Positions 52,112 to 60,542 of a stretch of 64,000 nt of DNA are shown in pieces. A program made the position numbers and the translations under genes. Location: the NCBI RefSeq assembly GCF_902499175.1, contig NZ_CABVQC010000017.1:59891-123890 (forward strand), read 5' to 3'. A model generated the notes under the pieces. That model saw only the letters and a program-made list of their open reading frames with translations. It was not told the DNA's origin and made no database searches. Each line of letters begins with the position of its first letter. The first letter of the stretch is position 1. Source of the DNA: Burkholderia aenigmatica (GTDB lineage Bacteria; Pseudomonadota; Gammaproteobacteria; Burkholderiales; Burkholderiaceae).

Positions 52112-53059
52112 ATGCATACGGTCGCCGTGCTCGCCCTGCCCGAGGTCGTCCCGTTCGATCTGGGCATCGCGTGCGACACGTTCGCACGCGTGCGTTCGCC
52201 CACCGTCGCGCAGCCATACCGCGTCCGCGTGTGCAGCGAGCATGCGCGTGTCGCGGGCGACCTATTCGACCTGCGCCCCCCGTTTCGTCTCGACGCGCTC
52301 GCCGATGCCGACACGATCGTCGTTCCCGGCACGTCCGTGCCGCTCGCGCCCACGTCGCGTCACGTGATCGCGGCACTGCGCGCGGCAGCCGCGCGCGGTT
52401 GCCGGATCGCGTCGATCTGCAGCGGCGCGTTCGTGCTCGCGGAAGCCGGGCTGCTCGACGGCCTGCGCGCGACCACGCACTGGCTCGCGGCCGCCGAACT
52501 CGCGCGCCGCTATCCACGCGTGACGGTCGATCCGAACGTGCTGTTCGTCGACAACGGGCAGATCCTGACGTCGGCCGGCGCGGCGGCCGGCCTCGATCTG
52601 TGCCTGCACCTGATCCAGGCCGACTACGGTGCGGCGGTCGCGGTCGACGCCGCGCGCTGCGCGGTGGCCCCGCGCGTCCGCGAAGGCGGGCAGGCGCAGT
52701 TCATCGCGCCGGAATGGCCGAGCGGCGCCGACGGTCTGCAAAGCCTGATGGACTGGCTGCAGGCCAACCTGCGCAAGCCGCTCACGCTCGACGCGATGGC
52801 CCGCAAGGCGTCGACGAGCGTGCGCACGCTGACGCGGCGCTTCCAGGAGCAGACGGGCACGTCGCCGCGGCAATGGCTGCAGACCGCGCGCGTCAGACAT
52901 GCGCAGCAGTTGCTGGAGGTCACGGAGCTGTCGATCGAGCATGTCGCGACGGAGGCCGGCTTCGGTTCGGTCACCGCGTTTCGCGAGCGCTTCGCGCGCG
53001 TCGTCGGCACGTCGCCGCAGCGGTATCGTCAGGCGTTCCGCGCGCGAACCGGCGCGTGA
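52112..53059 (+). CDS. GlxA-type AraC-family regulator
   Basis: A 315-residue regulator with an N-terminal DJ-1/PfpI-like domain (VAVLALPEVVPFDLGIACDTF, and CSGAFVLAEAGLLDG with the nucleophile-elbow Cys) and a C-terminal AraC DNA-binding domain with two helix-turn-helix units (LDAMARKASTSVRTLTRRF, then VATEAGFGSVTAFRERFARVVGTSPQRYR). Proteins of this type, for example GbdR and ArgR in Pseudomonas, sense amino-acid-like compounds. It diverges from the DUF3817/CopD-like pair across 106 bases. The effector is unknown. Confidence 0.86.
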   Translation: MHTVAVLALPEVVPFDLGIACDTFARVRSPTVAQPYRVRVCSEHARVAGDLFDLRPPFRLDALADADTIVVPGTSVPLAPTSRHVIAALRAAAARGCRIASICSGAFVLAEAGLLDGLRATTHWLAAAELARRYPRVTVDPNVLFVDNGQILTSAGAAAGLDLCLHLIQADYGAAVAVDAARCAVAPRVREGGQAQFIAPEWPSGADGLQSLMDWLQANLRKPLTLDAMARKASTSVRTLTRRFQEQTGTSPRQWLQTARVRHAQQLLEVTELSIEHVATEAGFGSVTAFRERFARVVGTSPQRYRQAFRARTGA

Positions 53060-53207
53060 TGATCATCTTGTCGATACCCACCGCGCCCCGGCTCGCGATG
53101 CCTCGCTCCGTCAGCGTAAAGCCATGCATACGCAACCGTCAGGATCGCTACCGAATTCCGTCAGATAAAGTCGCCCGCCACAGCATCGCGCCAACCGGAC
53201 CCGATCG

Positions 53208-54128
53208 ATGACCCGCATCCGCAACCCCCTGAACCTCGCGCAGCTGCAAGCGTTCGTCTCCGCCGCGCATCACAAGAGCCTGCGCGCGGCCGCGCGCGAG
53301 CTCGGCGTCACGCAGCCCGCGATCACGCATACGATCCGCGAGCTTGAAACGGCGCTCAACGCGGAGCTGCTCGCACGCAGCGTACGCGGCGTCGAGCTGA
53401 CCGCATGCGGCCATGCGCTGCTGCCGCGCGCCGAGCAACTGCTCGGCGATATCCGCCGCACGGTCGAAGCCGTCGAGCAGGTGAAGGGAGAAATGTCGGG
53501 ACGCGTCGCGGTCGGCACGATGCCGTCGATCGCGCTGACCGCGCTGCCGCGCGCGGTGACGGCATTCCGCCAGTCGATGCCGAACGTGAACCTGCATCTC
53601 GAGGAAGTGACGGTGCCCGACGCGCTCGCGCAGTTGCGCAATGGCACGCTCGACATCGCTGCGATGCACCACGTGCCTGCGCTCGATCGCGATTTCACGC
53701 AATCGCCGCTGCTGTCGACCGAATTCACCGTCGTGATGCGCGAAGGCCACCCGCTGGCGCACGCGCGCCGGTTAGAGGAATTGCTCGATGCCGAGTGGAT
53801 CGTCACGGTCGGCGCCGAGCAGTTTCCGCACAGCGTGATGGTCGGGATGTTCGAGGCGCGCGGGCTGCCGCTGCCGAAGCGCCTGCTGCGATCGCCGATG
53901 TCGTTCGCGGTGACACTCGGGCTCGTCGCACGCTCGGACGTGATCGGCTGCTTCACGCGCCCGCTCGCCACAATGGTCGCGCCGCTCGGCATCCGCACGG
54001 CCGACCTCGACGAAAGCATGCCGCGCTTCGACCTGTCGATCATCGCGCGGCGCGACCTGCTGCCCACGCCCGCTGTCTCGCAATTCGTCACGTGTCTGCA
54101 GCGCGCGGTCAACGAAACGCTCGGCTGA
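53208..54128 (+). CDS. LysR-family regulator, module B
   Basis: A 306-residue LysR protein. The helix-turn-helix is LQAFVSAAHHKSLRAAARELGVTQPAITHTI (residues about 13-43), the effector domain begins GRVAVGTMPSIALTALPRAV. It precedes the binding protein and aspartoacylase-like genes in the same direction and has the same length as the LysR protein of module A. It is the likely regulator of module B. The start at 53208 gives the normal family N-terminus MTRIRNPLNLAQLQ. Confidence 0.85.
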   Translation: MTRIRNPLNLAQLQAFVSAAHHKSLRAAARELGVTQPAITHTIRELETALNAELLARSVRGVELTACGHALLPRAEQLLGDIRRTVEAVEQVKGEMSGRVAVGTMPSIALTALPRAVTAFRQSMPNVNLHLEEVTVPDALAQLRNGTLDIAAMHHVPALDRDFTQSPLLSTEFTVVMREGHPLAHARRLEELLDAEWIVTVGAEQFPHSVMVGMFEARGLPLPKRLLRSPMSFAVTLGLVARSDVIGCFTRPLATMVAPLGIRTADLDESMPRFDLSIIARRDLLPTPAVSQFVTCLQRAVNETLG

Positions 54129-54148
54129 ATCGTTCCTGTGTCTGAAAC

Positions 54149-54173
54149 GGCGGCGCATCCAACGCGCCGCCGC
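54149..54173 (+). terminator. hairpin after the LysR gene of module B
   Basis: CGGCGGCGC and GCGCCGCCG pair around ATCCAAC, 20 bases after the stop. No T run follows. Confidence 0.4.
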
Positions 54174-54354
54174 CGGGCCCGGTATCGGGGCTTGTCCTAG
54201 GCGCCCTGCCGGTATTTTGTCTTGATAATCTTGCGCACGTCGCGCGCCCGCATCGGGTGGGCGAAACGGACAGCCTGACGCGAAGCCGCGCCAGGCCGAA
54301 GGCTTACGGCGCGGCACAACCGCGCACCCATCGAACAAAACGAGGAGTCACCGA

Positions 54355-55137
54355 GTGAAAAAGATTCTTGCGGCTGTGACCGTCGCCCTGCTCGCCGTAT
54401 CGGCTGGCGGCGCGTACGCGAAGGACTGGTCGACCGTGCGGTTCGGCGTCGACGCAAGCTACCCGCCTTTCGAATCGAAAGGCGCTGACGGCAAAGTGGT
54501 CGGGTTCGACGTCGATCTCGGCAACGAAATCTGCCGCCGCATGAACGCGAAGTGCGTGTGGATCGAAAACGACTTCGACGGGATGATTCCGGCGCTGAAG
54601 GCCCGCAAGTTCGACGGCGTGCTGTCGTCGATGTCGATGACGCCGGCGCGTCAGGAACAGATCGCCTTCTCGGCGAAGCTGTTCAACACGCCGACGCGCC
54701 TCGTCACGAAGAAGGGCGCCGGCCTGATGCCGACGGCCGAATCGCTGAAGGGCAAGTCGGTCGGCGTCGAGCAGGGCACGATTCAGGAAACCTATGCGAA
54801 GACGTACTGGGCCTCGAAGGGCGTGAACGTCGTGCCTTACCAGAACCAGGACCAGGTCTACGCCGACCTGATCTCCGGCCGTCTGGACGGCGCGCTGCAG
54901 GACGCGGTGCAGGCTGACATCGGCTTCCTGAAGACCCCGCGCGGTGCGAACTTCGATTTCGCCGGCAAGGATCTCGACGATCCGAAGACGCTCGGCGAAG
55001 GCGCCGGCATTGGCCTGCGCAAGGAAGACACCGACCTGAAGGCGAAGATCGACGGCGCGATCGCCGGCATGCGCAAGGACGGCACGTACGCGAAGATCGC
55101 GAAGAAGTACTTCGATTTCGACGTCTACGGCAAGTAA
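54355..55137 (+). CDS. polar amino-acid ABC transporter binding protein, module B
   Basis: A 260-residue periplasmic binding protein of the Lys/Arg/ornithine type. A signal peptide (MKKILAAVTVALLAVSAGGAYA) precedes VRFGVDASYPPFESKGADG, GFDVDLGNEICRRMNAKCVWIE and MIPALKARKFDGVLSSMSMTPARQEQIAFS. The start is a GTG at 54355, supported by GAGGAG and the signal peptide. No permease or ATPase genes accompany it. It lies between a LysR gene and an aspartoacylase-like gene, repeating module A, and has its own terminator, so the two following genes may be expressed at different levels. Confidence 0.88.
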   Translation: MKKILAAVTVALLAVSAGGAYAKDWSTVRFGVDASYPPFESKGADGKVVGFDVDLGNEICRRMNAKCVWIENDFDGMIPALKARKFDGVLSSMSMTPARQEQIAFSAKLFNTPTRLVTKKGAGLMPTAESLKGKSVGVEQGTIQETYAKTYWASKGVNVVPYQNQDQVYADLISGRLDGALQDAVQADIGFLKTPRGANFDFAGKDLDDPKTLGEGAGIGLRKEDTDLKAKIDGAIAGMRKDGTYAKIAKKYFDFDVYGK

Positions 55138-55171
55138 TTCGCCTGCAATCGCACGCTTCGCTGCGACGCAA

Positions 55172-55200
55172 ACGGGCTCCGCGAGGAGCCCGTTTTTTTT
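55172..55200 (+). terminator. intrinsic terminator of the module B binding protein gene
   Basis: ACGGGCTCC and GGAGCCCGT form nine perfect pairs around GCGA, followed by eight T. It lies 35 bases after the stop. Confidence 0.88.
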
Positions 55201-55360
55201 GCGCGCGCGGCGCCGGCAGCGTTATTTTTTCTGCACCAACCTGATGATTCTCAACGAAAATCGACGGGTTCTGGCGCCGGTTTGATGGCGGCGAGGGGGC
55301 AACGTACAATCGATCTTCCACGCACACCGGATCATTCGCGGCTGCGCCGCACTCCCCATC

Positions 55361-56476
55361 ATGCAAACGCAGACCCATCCGCTGATTTCCCCCGCCGTCG
55401 GTACCGAACGCCAGATCACGAGCTTTCACTACGGCCCGCGCGGCGGCAAGAAGGTCTATATCCAGTCGTCGCTGCACGCGGACGAACTGCCCGGCATGCT
55501 GGTCGCCACGCTGCTGCGCCGCAAGATTGCCGCGCTCGAGACGGCCGGCAAGCTGCGCGGCGAAGTCGTCATCGTGCCCGTGCCGAACCCGATCGGCCTG
55601 TCGCAACACGTGTTCGGCGATCACCTCGGCCGCTTCGAACTCGGCTCGATGCAGAACTTCAACCGCAATTTCTACGATCTCGCGGCGCTCGTGCTGCCGC
55701 GCGTCGAACACCGCCTCACGAACGACGCGCAGCACAACCTCGTCGCCGTGCGCGCCGCGATGCGCGAGGCGCTCGACGAGCAGCAGCCGCGCACCGAGCT
55801 CGACTCGCAACGCCTCGCGCTGCAGAAGCTGTCGTTCGACGCCGATATCGTGCTCGACTTGCACTGCGACAGCGACGCGGTGATGCACCTCTACACGAAC
55901 CCGGATCTGTGGCCCGACGTCGAGCCGCTGTCGCGCTATCTCGACGCGCAGGCGTCGCTGCTCGCGCTGAATTCGGTCGGCAACCCGTTCGACGAGATCC
56001 ACAGCTTCTGCTGGTCGGATCTGCGCAACCGCTTCGGCGACCGCTTCCCCATCCCGAACGGCGCGATTTCCGTCACGATCGAACTGCGCAGCGAGCGCGA
56101 CGTGTCGTACGAGTTCGCCGAAAAGGACGCGCAGGCGATCGTCGAATACCTGACGGAGCGCGGTGTCGTCGACGGCAAGCCGGCGCCGCTGCCGCCGCTC
56201 GCGCATCCGGCCACGCCGCTCGCGGGCACCGATCCGCTCGTCGCGCCGGTGTCGGGCGTGATCGTGTTCCGCACGCCGGTGGGTGTGATGATCGAGGCCG
56301 GCGAGGCCGTGGCCGACATCGTCGATCCGCTGACCGATCGCGTCGTCACGCTGAAGAGCAGCGTGTCGGGCGTGCTGTACGCGCGCCAGATCGTGCGCTT
56401 CGCGACGGCCGGCATGGAAGTCGCGCGCATCGCCGGCGCCACGGCCATCCGCACCGGTTCGCTGCTGTCGGCCTGA
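55361..56476 (+). CDS. succinylglutamate desuccinylase/aspartoacylase-family zinc hydrolase, module B
   Basis: A 371-residue M14-like hydrolase with zinc ligands H39 and E42 (SSLHADELPG) and H168 (VLDLHCD), substrate-binding QNFNRNF near residue 99, and the C-terminal beta domain SSVSGVLYARQIVRFATAG. It equals its paralogue at 28751-29866 in length and keeps all catalytic residues. It is preceded by a binding protein gene with a strong terminator in between. The family removes acyl groups from N-acyl amino acids; the true substrate is unknown. Confidence 0.86.
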   Translation: MQTQTHPLISPAVGTERQITSFHYGPRGGKKVYIQSSLHADELPGMLVATLLRRKIAALETAGKLRGEVVIVPVPNPIGLSQHVFGDHLGRFELGSMQNFNRNFYDLAALVLPRVEHRLTNDAQHNLVAVRAAMREALDEQQPRTELDSQRLALQKLSFDADIVLDLHCDSDAVMHLYTNPDLWPDVEPLSRYLDAQASLLALNSVGNPFDEIHSFCWSDLRNRFGDRFPIPNGAISVTIELRSERDVSYEFAEKDAQAIVEYLTERGVVDGKPAPLPPLAHPATPLAGTDPLVAPVSGVIVFRTPVGVMIEAGEAVADIVDPLTDRVVTLKSSVSGVLYARQIVRFATAGMEVARIAGATAIRTGSLLSA

Positions 56477-56534
56477 GCGGCCGGCCCGCGCGCCGGGTCA
56501 CGGCGCGCGGCGCGCTTACCCGCACGCACCAACG

Positions 56535-56560
56535 AAATCGCCCGCTTGCGCGGGCGATTT
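56535..56560. terminator. bidirectional terminator between module B and the MetQ-like gene
   Basis: AAATCGCCCGC and GCGGGCGATTT form 11 perfect pairs around TTGC. The stem ends in TTT on both strands and lies between two convergent genes. Confidence 0.7.
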
Positions 56561-56613
56561 GCTTTCCGGACCGTCGAGATCCGGCAATCCGGCGTGCCGT
56601 CGTATGAAACCGT

Positions 56614-57420
56614 TCAGAACGCCGGCACGATCGCGCCGCCGAACTTCTGGTCGATGAACTTGCGCACGTCGTCCGATTCATAGGCCGCGACGAGCTTCTT
56701 CACCCACGGCTTGTCCTTGTCCTGCGCGCGCACCGCGATCAGGTTCGCATACGGCCCGCGCAGATCCTCGATCGCGATCGCATCCTTCACCGGCGTGAGC
56801 CCGGCCTTCACCGCGTAGTCGGTGTTGATCGACGCGACATCGAGATCGGGCAGCGCGCGCGGCAGTTGCGCGGCGTCGAGTTCGACGATCTTGACCTTCT
56901 TCGGATTCTCGGCGACGTCGAGCGGCGTCGCGTTCACGCCGTTGGTGCCGGCACCCGCCTTCAGCTTGATCACGCCGTATTTCTGCAGCAGCAGCAGCGC
57001 GCGGTTGCCGTTCGACGGATCGTTCTGGATCCCGACCTTCGCGCCCACCGGCAAGTCCTTGAGCGATTTGAGCTTCTTCGAATAGAAGCCCATCGGCGCC
57101 GTGTAGGTGAGCCCGACGTTGACGATCTTGTAGCCGCGCTGCTTGATCTGGCTGTCGAGGAACGGCTGGTGCTGGAAGCCGTTCGCGTCGAGATCGCCGG
57201 CATCGAGCGCCGCGTTCGGCTGCACGTAGTCGTTGAATTCGATGACCTTGATCGCGAGGCCTTCGCGCGCGGCGACCTTCGTCACCTCGGTCCAGATCTG
57301 TGCGTCGGGGCCGCTCATCGTGCCGATTTTCAGGGTTTGCGGGTCGGCGTGCGCGCCGGGCGCCGCGAATGCCAGCGCGGCGGCGAGTGCGCCCAGGCCG
57401 GTCAGGAATGAACGTCGCAT
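56614..57420 (-). CDS. MetQ/NlpA-family substrate-binding protein
   Basis: A 268-residue periplasmic binding protein of the methionine-uptake type. After the signal peptide (MRRSFLTGLGALAAALAFAAPGAHA) come LKIGTMSGPDAQIWTEVTKVAAREGLAIKVIEFNDYVQPNAALDAGDLDANGFQHQPFL (split over residues about 30-88), GVQPFL-like NGFQHQPFLDSQ and the NDPSNGNRALLLLQ loop, all NlpA-family marks. Most MetQ proteins are lipoproteins, but no lipobox cysteine is present, so it is a soluble form. No metN or metI is adjacent: an orphan receptor. GAGGACACC precedes the ATG at 57420. Confidence 0.86.
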   Translation of the reverse strand: MRRSFLTGLGALAAALAFAAPGAHADPQTLKIGTMSGPDAQIWTEVTKVAAREGLAIKVIEFNDYVQPNAALDAGDLDANGFQHQPFLDSQIKQRGYKIVNVGLTYTAPMGFYSKKLKSLKDLPVGAKVGIQNDPSNGNRALLLLQKYGVIKLKAGAGTNGVNATPLDVAENPKKVKIVELDAAQLPRALPDLDVASINTDYAVKAGLTPVKDAIAIEDLRGPYANLIAVRAQDKDKPWVKKLVAAYESDDVRKFIDQKFGGAIVPAF

Positions 57421-57728
57421 GGTGTCCTCTTGTCCCGTGTCGTTTGTTGGAACACGGATCGTGGCATGGGGCCGGAACGCCACCAACCAAGCTTATTTCA
57501 TGTGCATATTCCTGATTCCGATCGAATCTCAGTCTGAATCGGTATAACCACCGACTATACAAGCAGGCAGAATTCAGTGTCGCATCGACGCCACAGATTC
57601 TTCATATGACAGCCGCTGTCATATTCATTACGTGGCCCCTCGATAAAGTTGCCGCCGGTACGTGAAAGCGCCCATAGAGAGCGCCGGAACCGCAACTGGA
57701 CACGCCATTTATTCGCTCGGAGATTCCT
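57421..57728. other. divergent promoter region of metQ-like and porin genes
   Basis: These 308 bases contain both divergent promoters. The clearest element is the palindrome at 57604-57624 described separately. No gene is seen. Confidence 0.55.
57604..57624. promoter_or_regulatory. palindromic operator candidate upstream of the porin gene
   Basis: ATATGACAG (57604-57612), CCG, CTGTCATAT (57616-57624) is a perfect inverted repeat with nine-base arms. It lies about 105 bases before the porin start, within the likely promoter region. Confidence 0.5.
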
Positions 57729-58886
57729 TTGAACAAGAAACTGTTGACCATCGCCGTCCTGGCAGCAACGGCCGGCACGGCGCACGCACAAAGCAGCGTG
57801 ACCCTGTACGGCGTTATCGATGCCGGTATCAGCTACGTGAACCACAGCAAGACCGCCAATGGTGGCACGGGCAAGCTGTTCAAGTATGACGACGGCGTTG
57901 CCCAAGGCAGCCGTTGGGGCCTGCGCGGCACCGAAGACCTCGGTGGCGGCCTGAAGGCGATCTTCGTGCTCGAAAACGGCTTCAACAGCGGCAACGGCAC
58001 GATCGGCCAGGGTGGCGCGATCTTCGGTCGTCAAGCTTACGTCGGCCTGAGCCAGTCGCAATACGGCACGGTCACGTTCGGTCGCCAGTACTCGTTCTCG
58101 ACCGACGTCCTCGGCTCGAACTACTCGACGGGCGGCAACACGGTCGGCGGTAACTACGCTTACCACGTGAACGACATCGACCAGCTCACGTCGAGCCGCA
58201 TCAACAACGCCGTGAAGTTCCAGAGCGCGAACTACTCGGGCTTCACGTTCGGCGCGTTGTACGGCTTCTCGAACTCGACGGACTTCGCAGGCGCAGCCGC
58301 GACGACGTCGGGCACGACGACGACGGCAGGCTCGTCGCGCGCATACAGCTTCGGCCTGAACTACGCGAACGGCCCGGTCTCGGTCGGCGCCGCGTACACG
58401 GACATCCGCTTCCCGAGCCAGTCGACGCCGTCGTTCTCGACGACGATCGCGAACATCAGCACGGGTAACGTCCGCGACCTGCGCACCTACGGTGTGGGCG
58501 GCCGCTACGTCTGGGGCCCGGCAACGGCATGGCTGCTGTGGACGCGTACGCAGTTCTCGACCGTTTCGGGCGCGGGCGGCACGTTCTACAACGCATACGA
58601 AGCAGGCGGCAAGTACGCCTTCACGCCGGCTCTGTCGGCTGGCCTCGGCTACACGTACACGAACGCAACGCAGAACGGCAACTCGTGGCACTGGAACCAG
58701 GTCAACGGTATCGCCGACTACGCACTCAGCAAGCGTACGGACGTGTACGGCCTGGTCGTGTACCAGCAGGCATCGGGCAAGGGCGTGCAAGCGCAGATCG
58801 GCTCGAGCACGAGCTACTTCAACACGTCGGGCACGGGTTCGAAGAACCAGATCGCCGCACGTATCGGTATCCGTCACAAGTTCTAA
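57729..58886 (+). CDS. Gram-negative outer-membrane porin
   Basis: A 385-residue trimeric beta-barrel porin of the Burkholderia OpcP/Omp38 type. A signal peptide (MNKKLLTIAVLAATAGTAHA) is followed by QSSVTLYGVIDAGISYVNHS, SRWGLRGTEDLGGGLKAIF with the constriction-loop region after it, and the C-terminal phenylalanine (AARIGIRHKF) required for barrel insertion. The start is a TTG at 57729: CGGAG lies six bases before it and the signal peptide begins exactly there. It lets small hydrophilic compounds cross the outer membrane. It is flanked by a palindrome upstream and a strong terminator downstream. Confidence 0.9.
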   Translation: MNKKLLTIAVLAATAGTAHAQSSVTLYGVIDAGISYVNHSKTANGGTGKLFKYDDGVAQGSRWGLRGTEDLGGGLKAIFVLENGFNSGNGTIGQGGAIFGRQAYVGLSQSQYGTVTFGRQYSFSTDVLGSNYSTGGNTVGGNYAYHVNDIDQLTSSRINNAVKFQSANYSGFTFGALYGFSNSTDFAGAAATTSGTTTTAGSSRAYSFGLNYANGPVSVGAAYTDIRFPSQSTPSFSTTIANISTGNVRDLRTYGVGGRYVWGPATAWLLWTRTQFSTVSGAGGTFYNAYEAGGKYAFTPALSAGLGYTYTNATQNGNSWHWNQVNGIADYALSKRTDVYGLVVYQQASGKGVQAQIGSSTSYFNTSGTGSKNQIAARIGIRHKF

Positions 58887-58920
58887 AGCATCCGCTTAAC
58901 TCGCGGATCACGACGGCAAG

Positions 58921-58951
58921 AAGCGCCCCGCTCCACGCGGGGCGCTTTTTT
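58921..58951 (+). terminator. intrinsic terminator of the porin gene
   Basis: AAGCGCCCCGC and GCGGGGCGCTT form 11 perfect pairs around TCCAC and run into a T tract. Confidence 0.9.
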
Positions 58952-58979
58952 ATGTGCTTTTAAGTTTCGCTTAATTCTG

Positions 58980-59039
58980 GGCTGAGAGGATGCTCTCACC
59001 CCCCCTGTTGGCCGCCTGAGCATCGGCGGCTTTTTTTTT
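58980..59039 (+). ncRNA. possible small RNA or second terminator
   Basis: Between the porin terminator and the next gene lie two more hairpins: TGAGAG/CTCTCA with loop GATG (58983-58998) and GCCGCC/GGCGGC (59011-59016 with 59025-59030), the latter followed by nine T. A complete terminator so soon after another, with a stem-loop before it and AT-rich sequence upstream, could mark a small RNA of about 60 bases. No convincing promoter is seen. Confidence 0.35.
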
Positions 59040-59093
59040 GAACCGCCGACGGCGCCGCCATCGATTGCCCACAAGACAGGATCGGAGGCCATG

Positions 59094-59354
59094 ATGATCG
59101 AAGATACCGTTTTCAGCCATCTGCACGCGATTCTGACGTGCCAACACTCGATGCCGGTCCAGAGCTGCCGCGTATCGGTCGAAATGCAGCGCCCGTGGGG
59201 CCGGCCGTATCGCCTCGTCGAATGGACGATGCATCTCGACGCGCCCGCGCGGCGCCAGATCGTGCCGGCCGAATCGACCGACGAAGAGATCGCCGAGGTC
59301 GTCGCCTCGCACGTGCCGGGCCGGCTTTACGGCGACGGCCGGCTGCAGTTCTGA
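59094..59354 (+). CDS. small conserved protein, possibly DUF2866
   Basis: An 86-residue soluble protein (MIEDTVFSHLHAIL, VQSCRVSVEMQRPWGRPYRL, VEWTMHLDAPARR) that reads like a Burkholderia-restricted family, I think DUF2866; the match is from memory. GGAGG at 59084-59088 is better spaced for the ATG at 59094 than for the one at 59091. There is no export signal. The function is unknown, and no gene is clearly co-transcribed. Confidence 0.72.
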   Translation: MIEDTVFSHLHAILTCQHSMPVQSCRVSVEMQRPWGRPYRLVEWTMHLDAPARRQIVPAESTDEEIAEVVASHVPGRLYGDGRLQF

Positions 59355-59478
59355 ACCCCTTCCTGTTCCACCCGCTTCCCGTCTTTCGGCCACGCCGCAC
59401 GCATCGTGCGGCAGTCGGTCTCGTTTGATGCCGCAACGAAACCTGCTACGCTGCGCGTTTTCGTCCACGCAACACACG

Positions 59479-59862
59479 ATGGAAAACGCATTCAACGAAC
59501 GCGGCGTGACGATCACGCGCAACGGCCTGTCGGCTGCCGGGCAGGTATTCGCACTACGTGACATCCGCCAGGTCGATGTCGTCAAGATTCCGAAGAACCG
59601 CCTCGTGCCGTCGCTGATCTCGCTGATCGGCGCGGCCGTCGCCGTCGCAGGCGGCATCGCCGGATCGAGCGCCGGGCTCGTCATCGGCGTGATGCTCGCG
59701 GTCGTCGGCTATCTCGCGTGGGCCACGCAGGACGTCACGTATCGCCTGATGGTCGAGATGCCCGACGGCAAGCGCGAAGCGCTGTCGAGCGTCGATGCCG
59801 CGTTCGTCGAACGCGTCGCCAAGGTCGTGCGCGATGCGCAGGCCGCGAAGTCGGCCAGTTGA
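59479..59862 (+). CDS. DUF6232-like membrane protein
   Basis: A 127-residue protein with an N-terminal beta-rich part (MENAFNERGVTITRNGLSA, FALRDIRQVDVVKIPKNR), two membrane segments (LIGAAVAVAGGIAG and AGLVIGVMLAVVGYLAWAT) and a beta C-terminus (YRLMVEMPDGKREALSSVD). This layout fits the DUF6232 group of small bacterial membrane proteins without known role. The ATG at 59479 is chosen because the family starts this way; the upstream extension is basic and unlike the family. Confidence 0.7.
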   Translation: MENAFNERGVTITRNGLSAAGQVFALRDIRQVDVVKIPKNRLVPSLISLIGAAVAVAGGIAGSSAGLVIGVMLAVVGYLAWATQDVTYRLMVEMPDGKREALSSVDAAFVERVAKVVRDAQAAKSAS

Positions 59863-60076
59863 TTCCGTTCGCATCCCTGGACGCTTAATCCCTGCACGCT
59901 TCGATTCACGGCGCCCGGCCGCGCGCGGCGCGTTTCGCGTCGTGCAACGGCGCAGTCGATTACCCCGTCGAACCGCGTTCTGCCCACCGCCTCGCCCACA
60001 CCGCGCCTGCACTGCACACGCCGACCGCCTAGTATGGAAAGAGCGGCTCGCCGCCGCATCGTCCGAGGAGGCCAGC

Positions 60077-60304
60077 ATGAACGTCCAGACGCTGTCCGGC
60101 ACGCTTCGCGCGCAGGAACTGCTGATCGTGTCGATGATCCGCGCGCTTCCCCCTGACGCACGCCGTGCGCTCGTCGACCTCTACACCGAACAGATCGTGT
60201 TCGCCGAACAGGCCGGCTTCGACGGCCACGGCGATCGCGCAACGCACGACGCGTTCATCACGCATGCGCGCAACTTGCTGATCCGCATCGAAGCGCTGGC
60301 CTAG
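60077..60304 (+). CDS. small hypothetical protein
   Basis: A 75-residue, mostly helical soluble protein (MNVQTLSGTLRAQELLIVSM, PDARRALVDLYTEQIVFAEQ, AFITHARNLLIRIEALA). GAGGAG at 60065-60070 supports the ATG at 60077. The frame is open upstream, but the earlier part has no coding character. I do not recognise a family. It lies between the DUF6232-like gene and the Fur-controlled heme locus and has no visible link to either. Confidence 0.65.
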   Translation: MNVQTLSGTLRAQELLIVSMIRALPPDARRALVDLYTEQIVFAEQAGFDGHGDRATHDAFITHARNLLIRIEALA

Positions 60305-60391
60305 TCAGGCCCGCGTTTCTCCCGAATTTCCCGCCGCGGCTCGCCCGAGCCGCGCAGGTGAGCGCTCACCCACACGAGCCGCTTTGCTTTC

Positions 60392-60420
60392 TTGTATTGA
60401 TAATAATTCTCATTTACACT
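60392..60420 (+). promoter_or_regulatory. Fur-box promoter of the heme uptake locus
   Basis: TTGTAT (60392-60397), 17 bases, TACACT (60415-60420) form a fair sigma-70 promoter. Overlapping it, positions 60399-60417 match the 19-base Fur consensus at 14 places. Iron-bound Fur would block the promoter and derepress heme uptake when iron is scarce. Confidence 0.75.
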
Positions 60421-60542
60421 GGTAGAGTTATCAGTTGCCTTTCAATTCGCCGCTCGCCGCCTTCCGTGCGCGGGCGGGCCAGCCAGGTGAACGCGTCACC
60501 CAGCCAGCCTTCGGGCTTGTTTTCGTCAATGGGAGACCACCT

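Noticed and set aside
58983..58998. TPP riboswitch hint (CTGAGAGGATGCTCTCA)
   Set aside because: Only a CTGAGA-like string is present. The other conserved TPP arms are missing and no thiamine gene follows.
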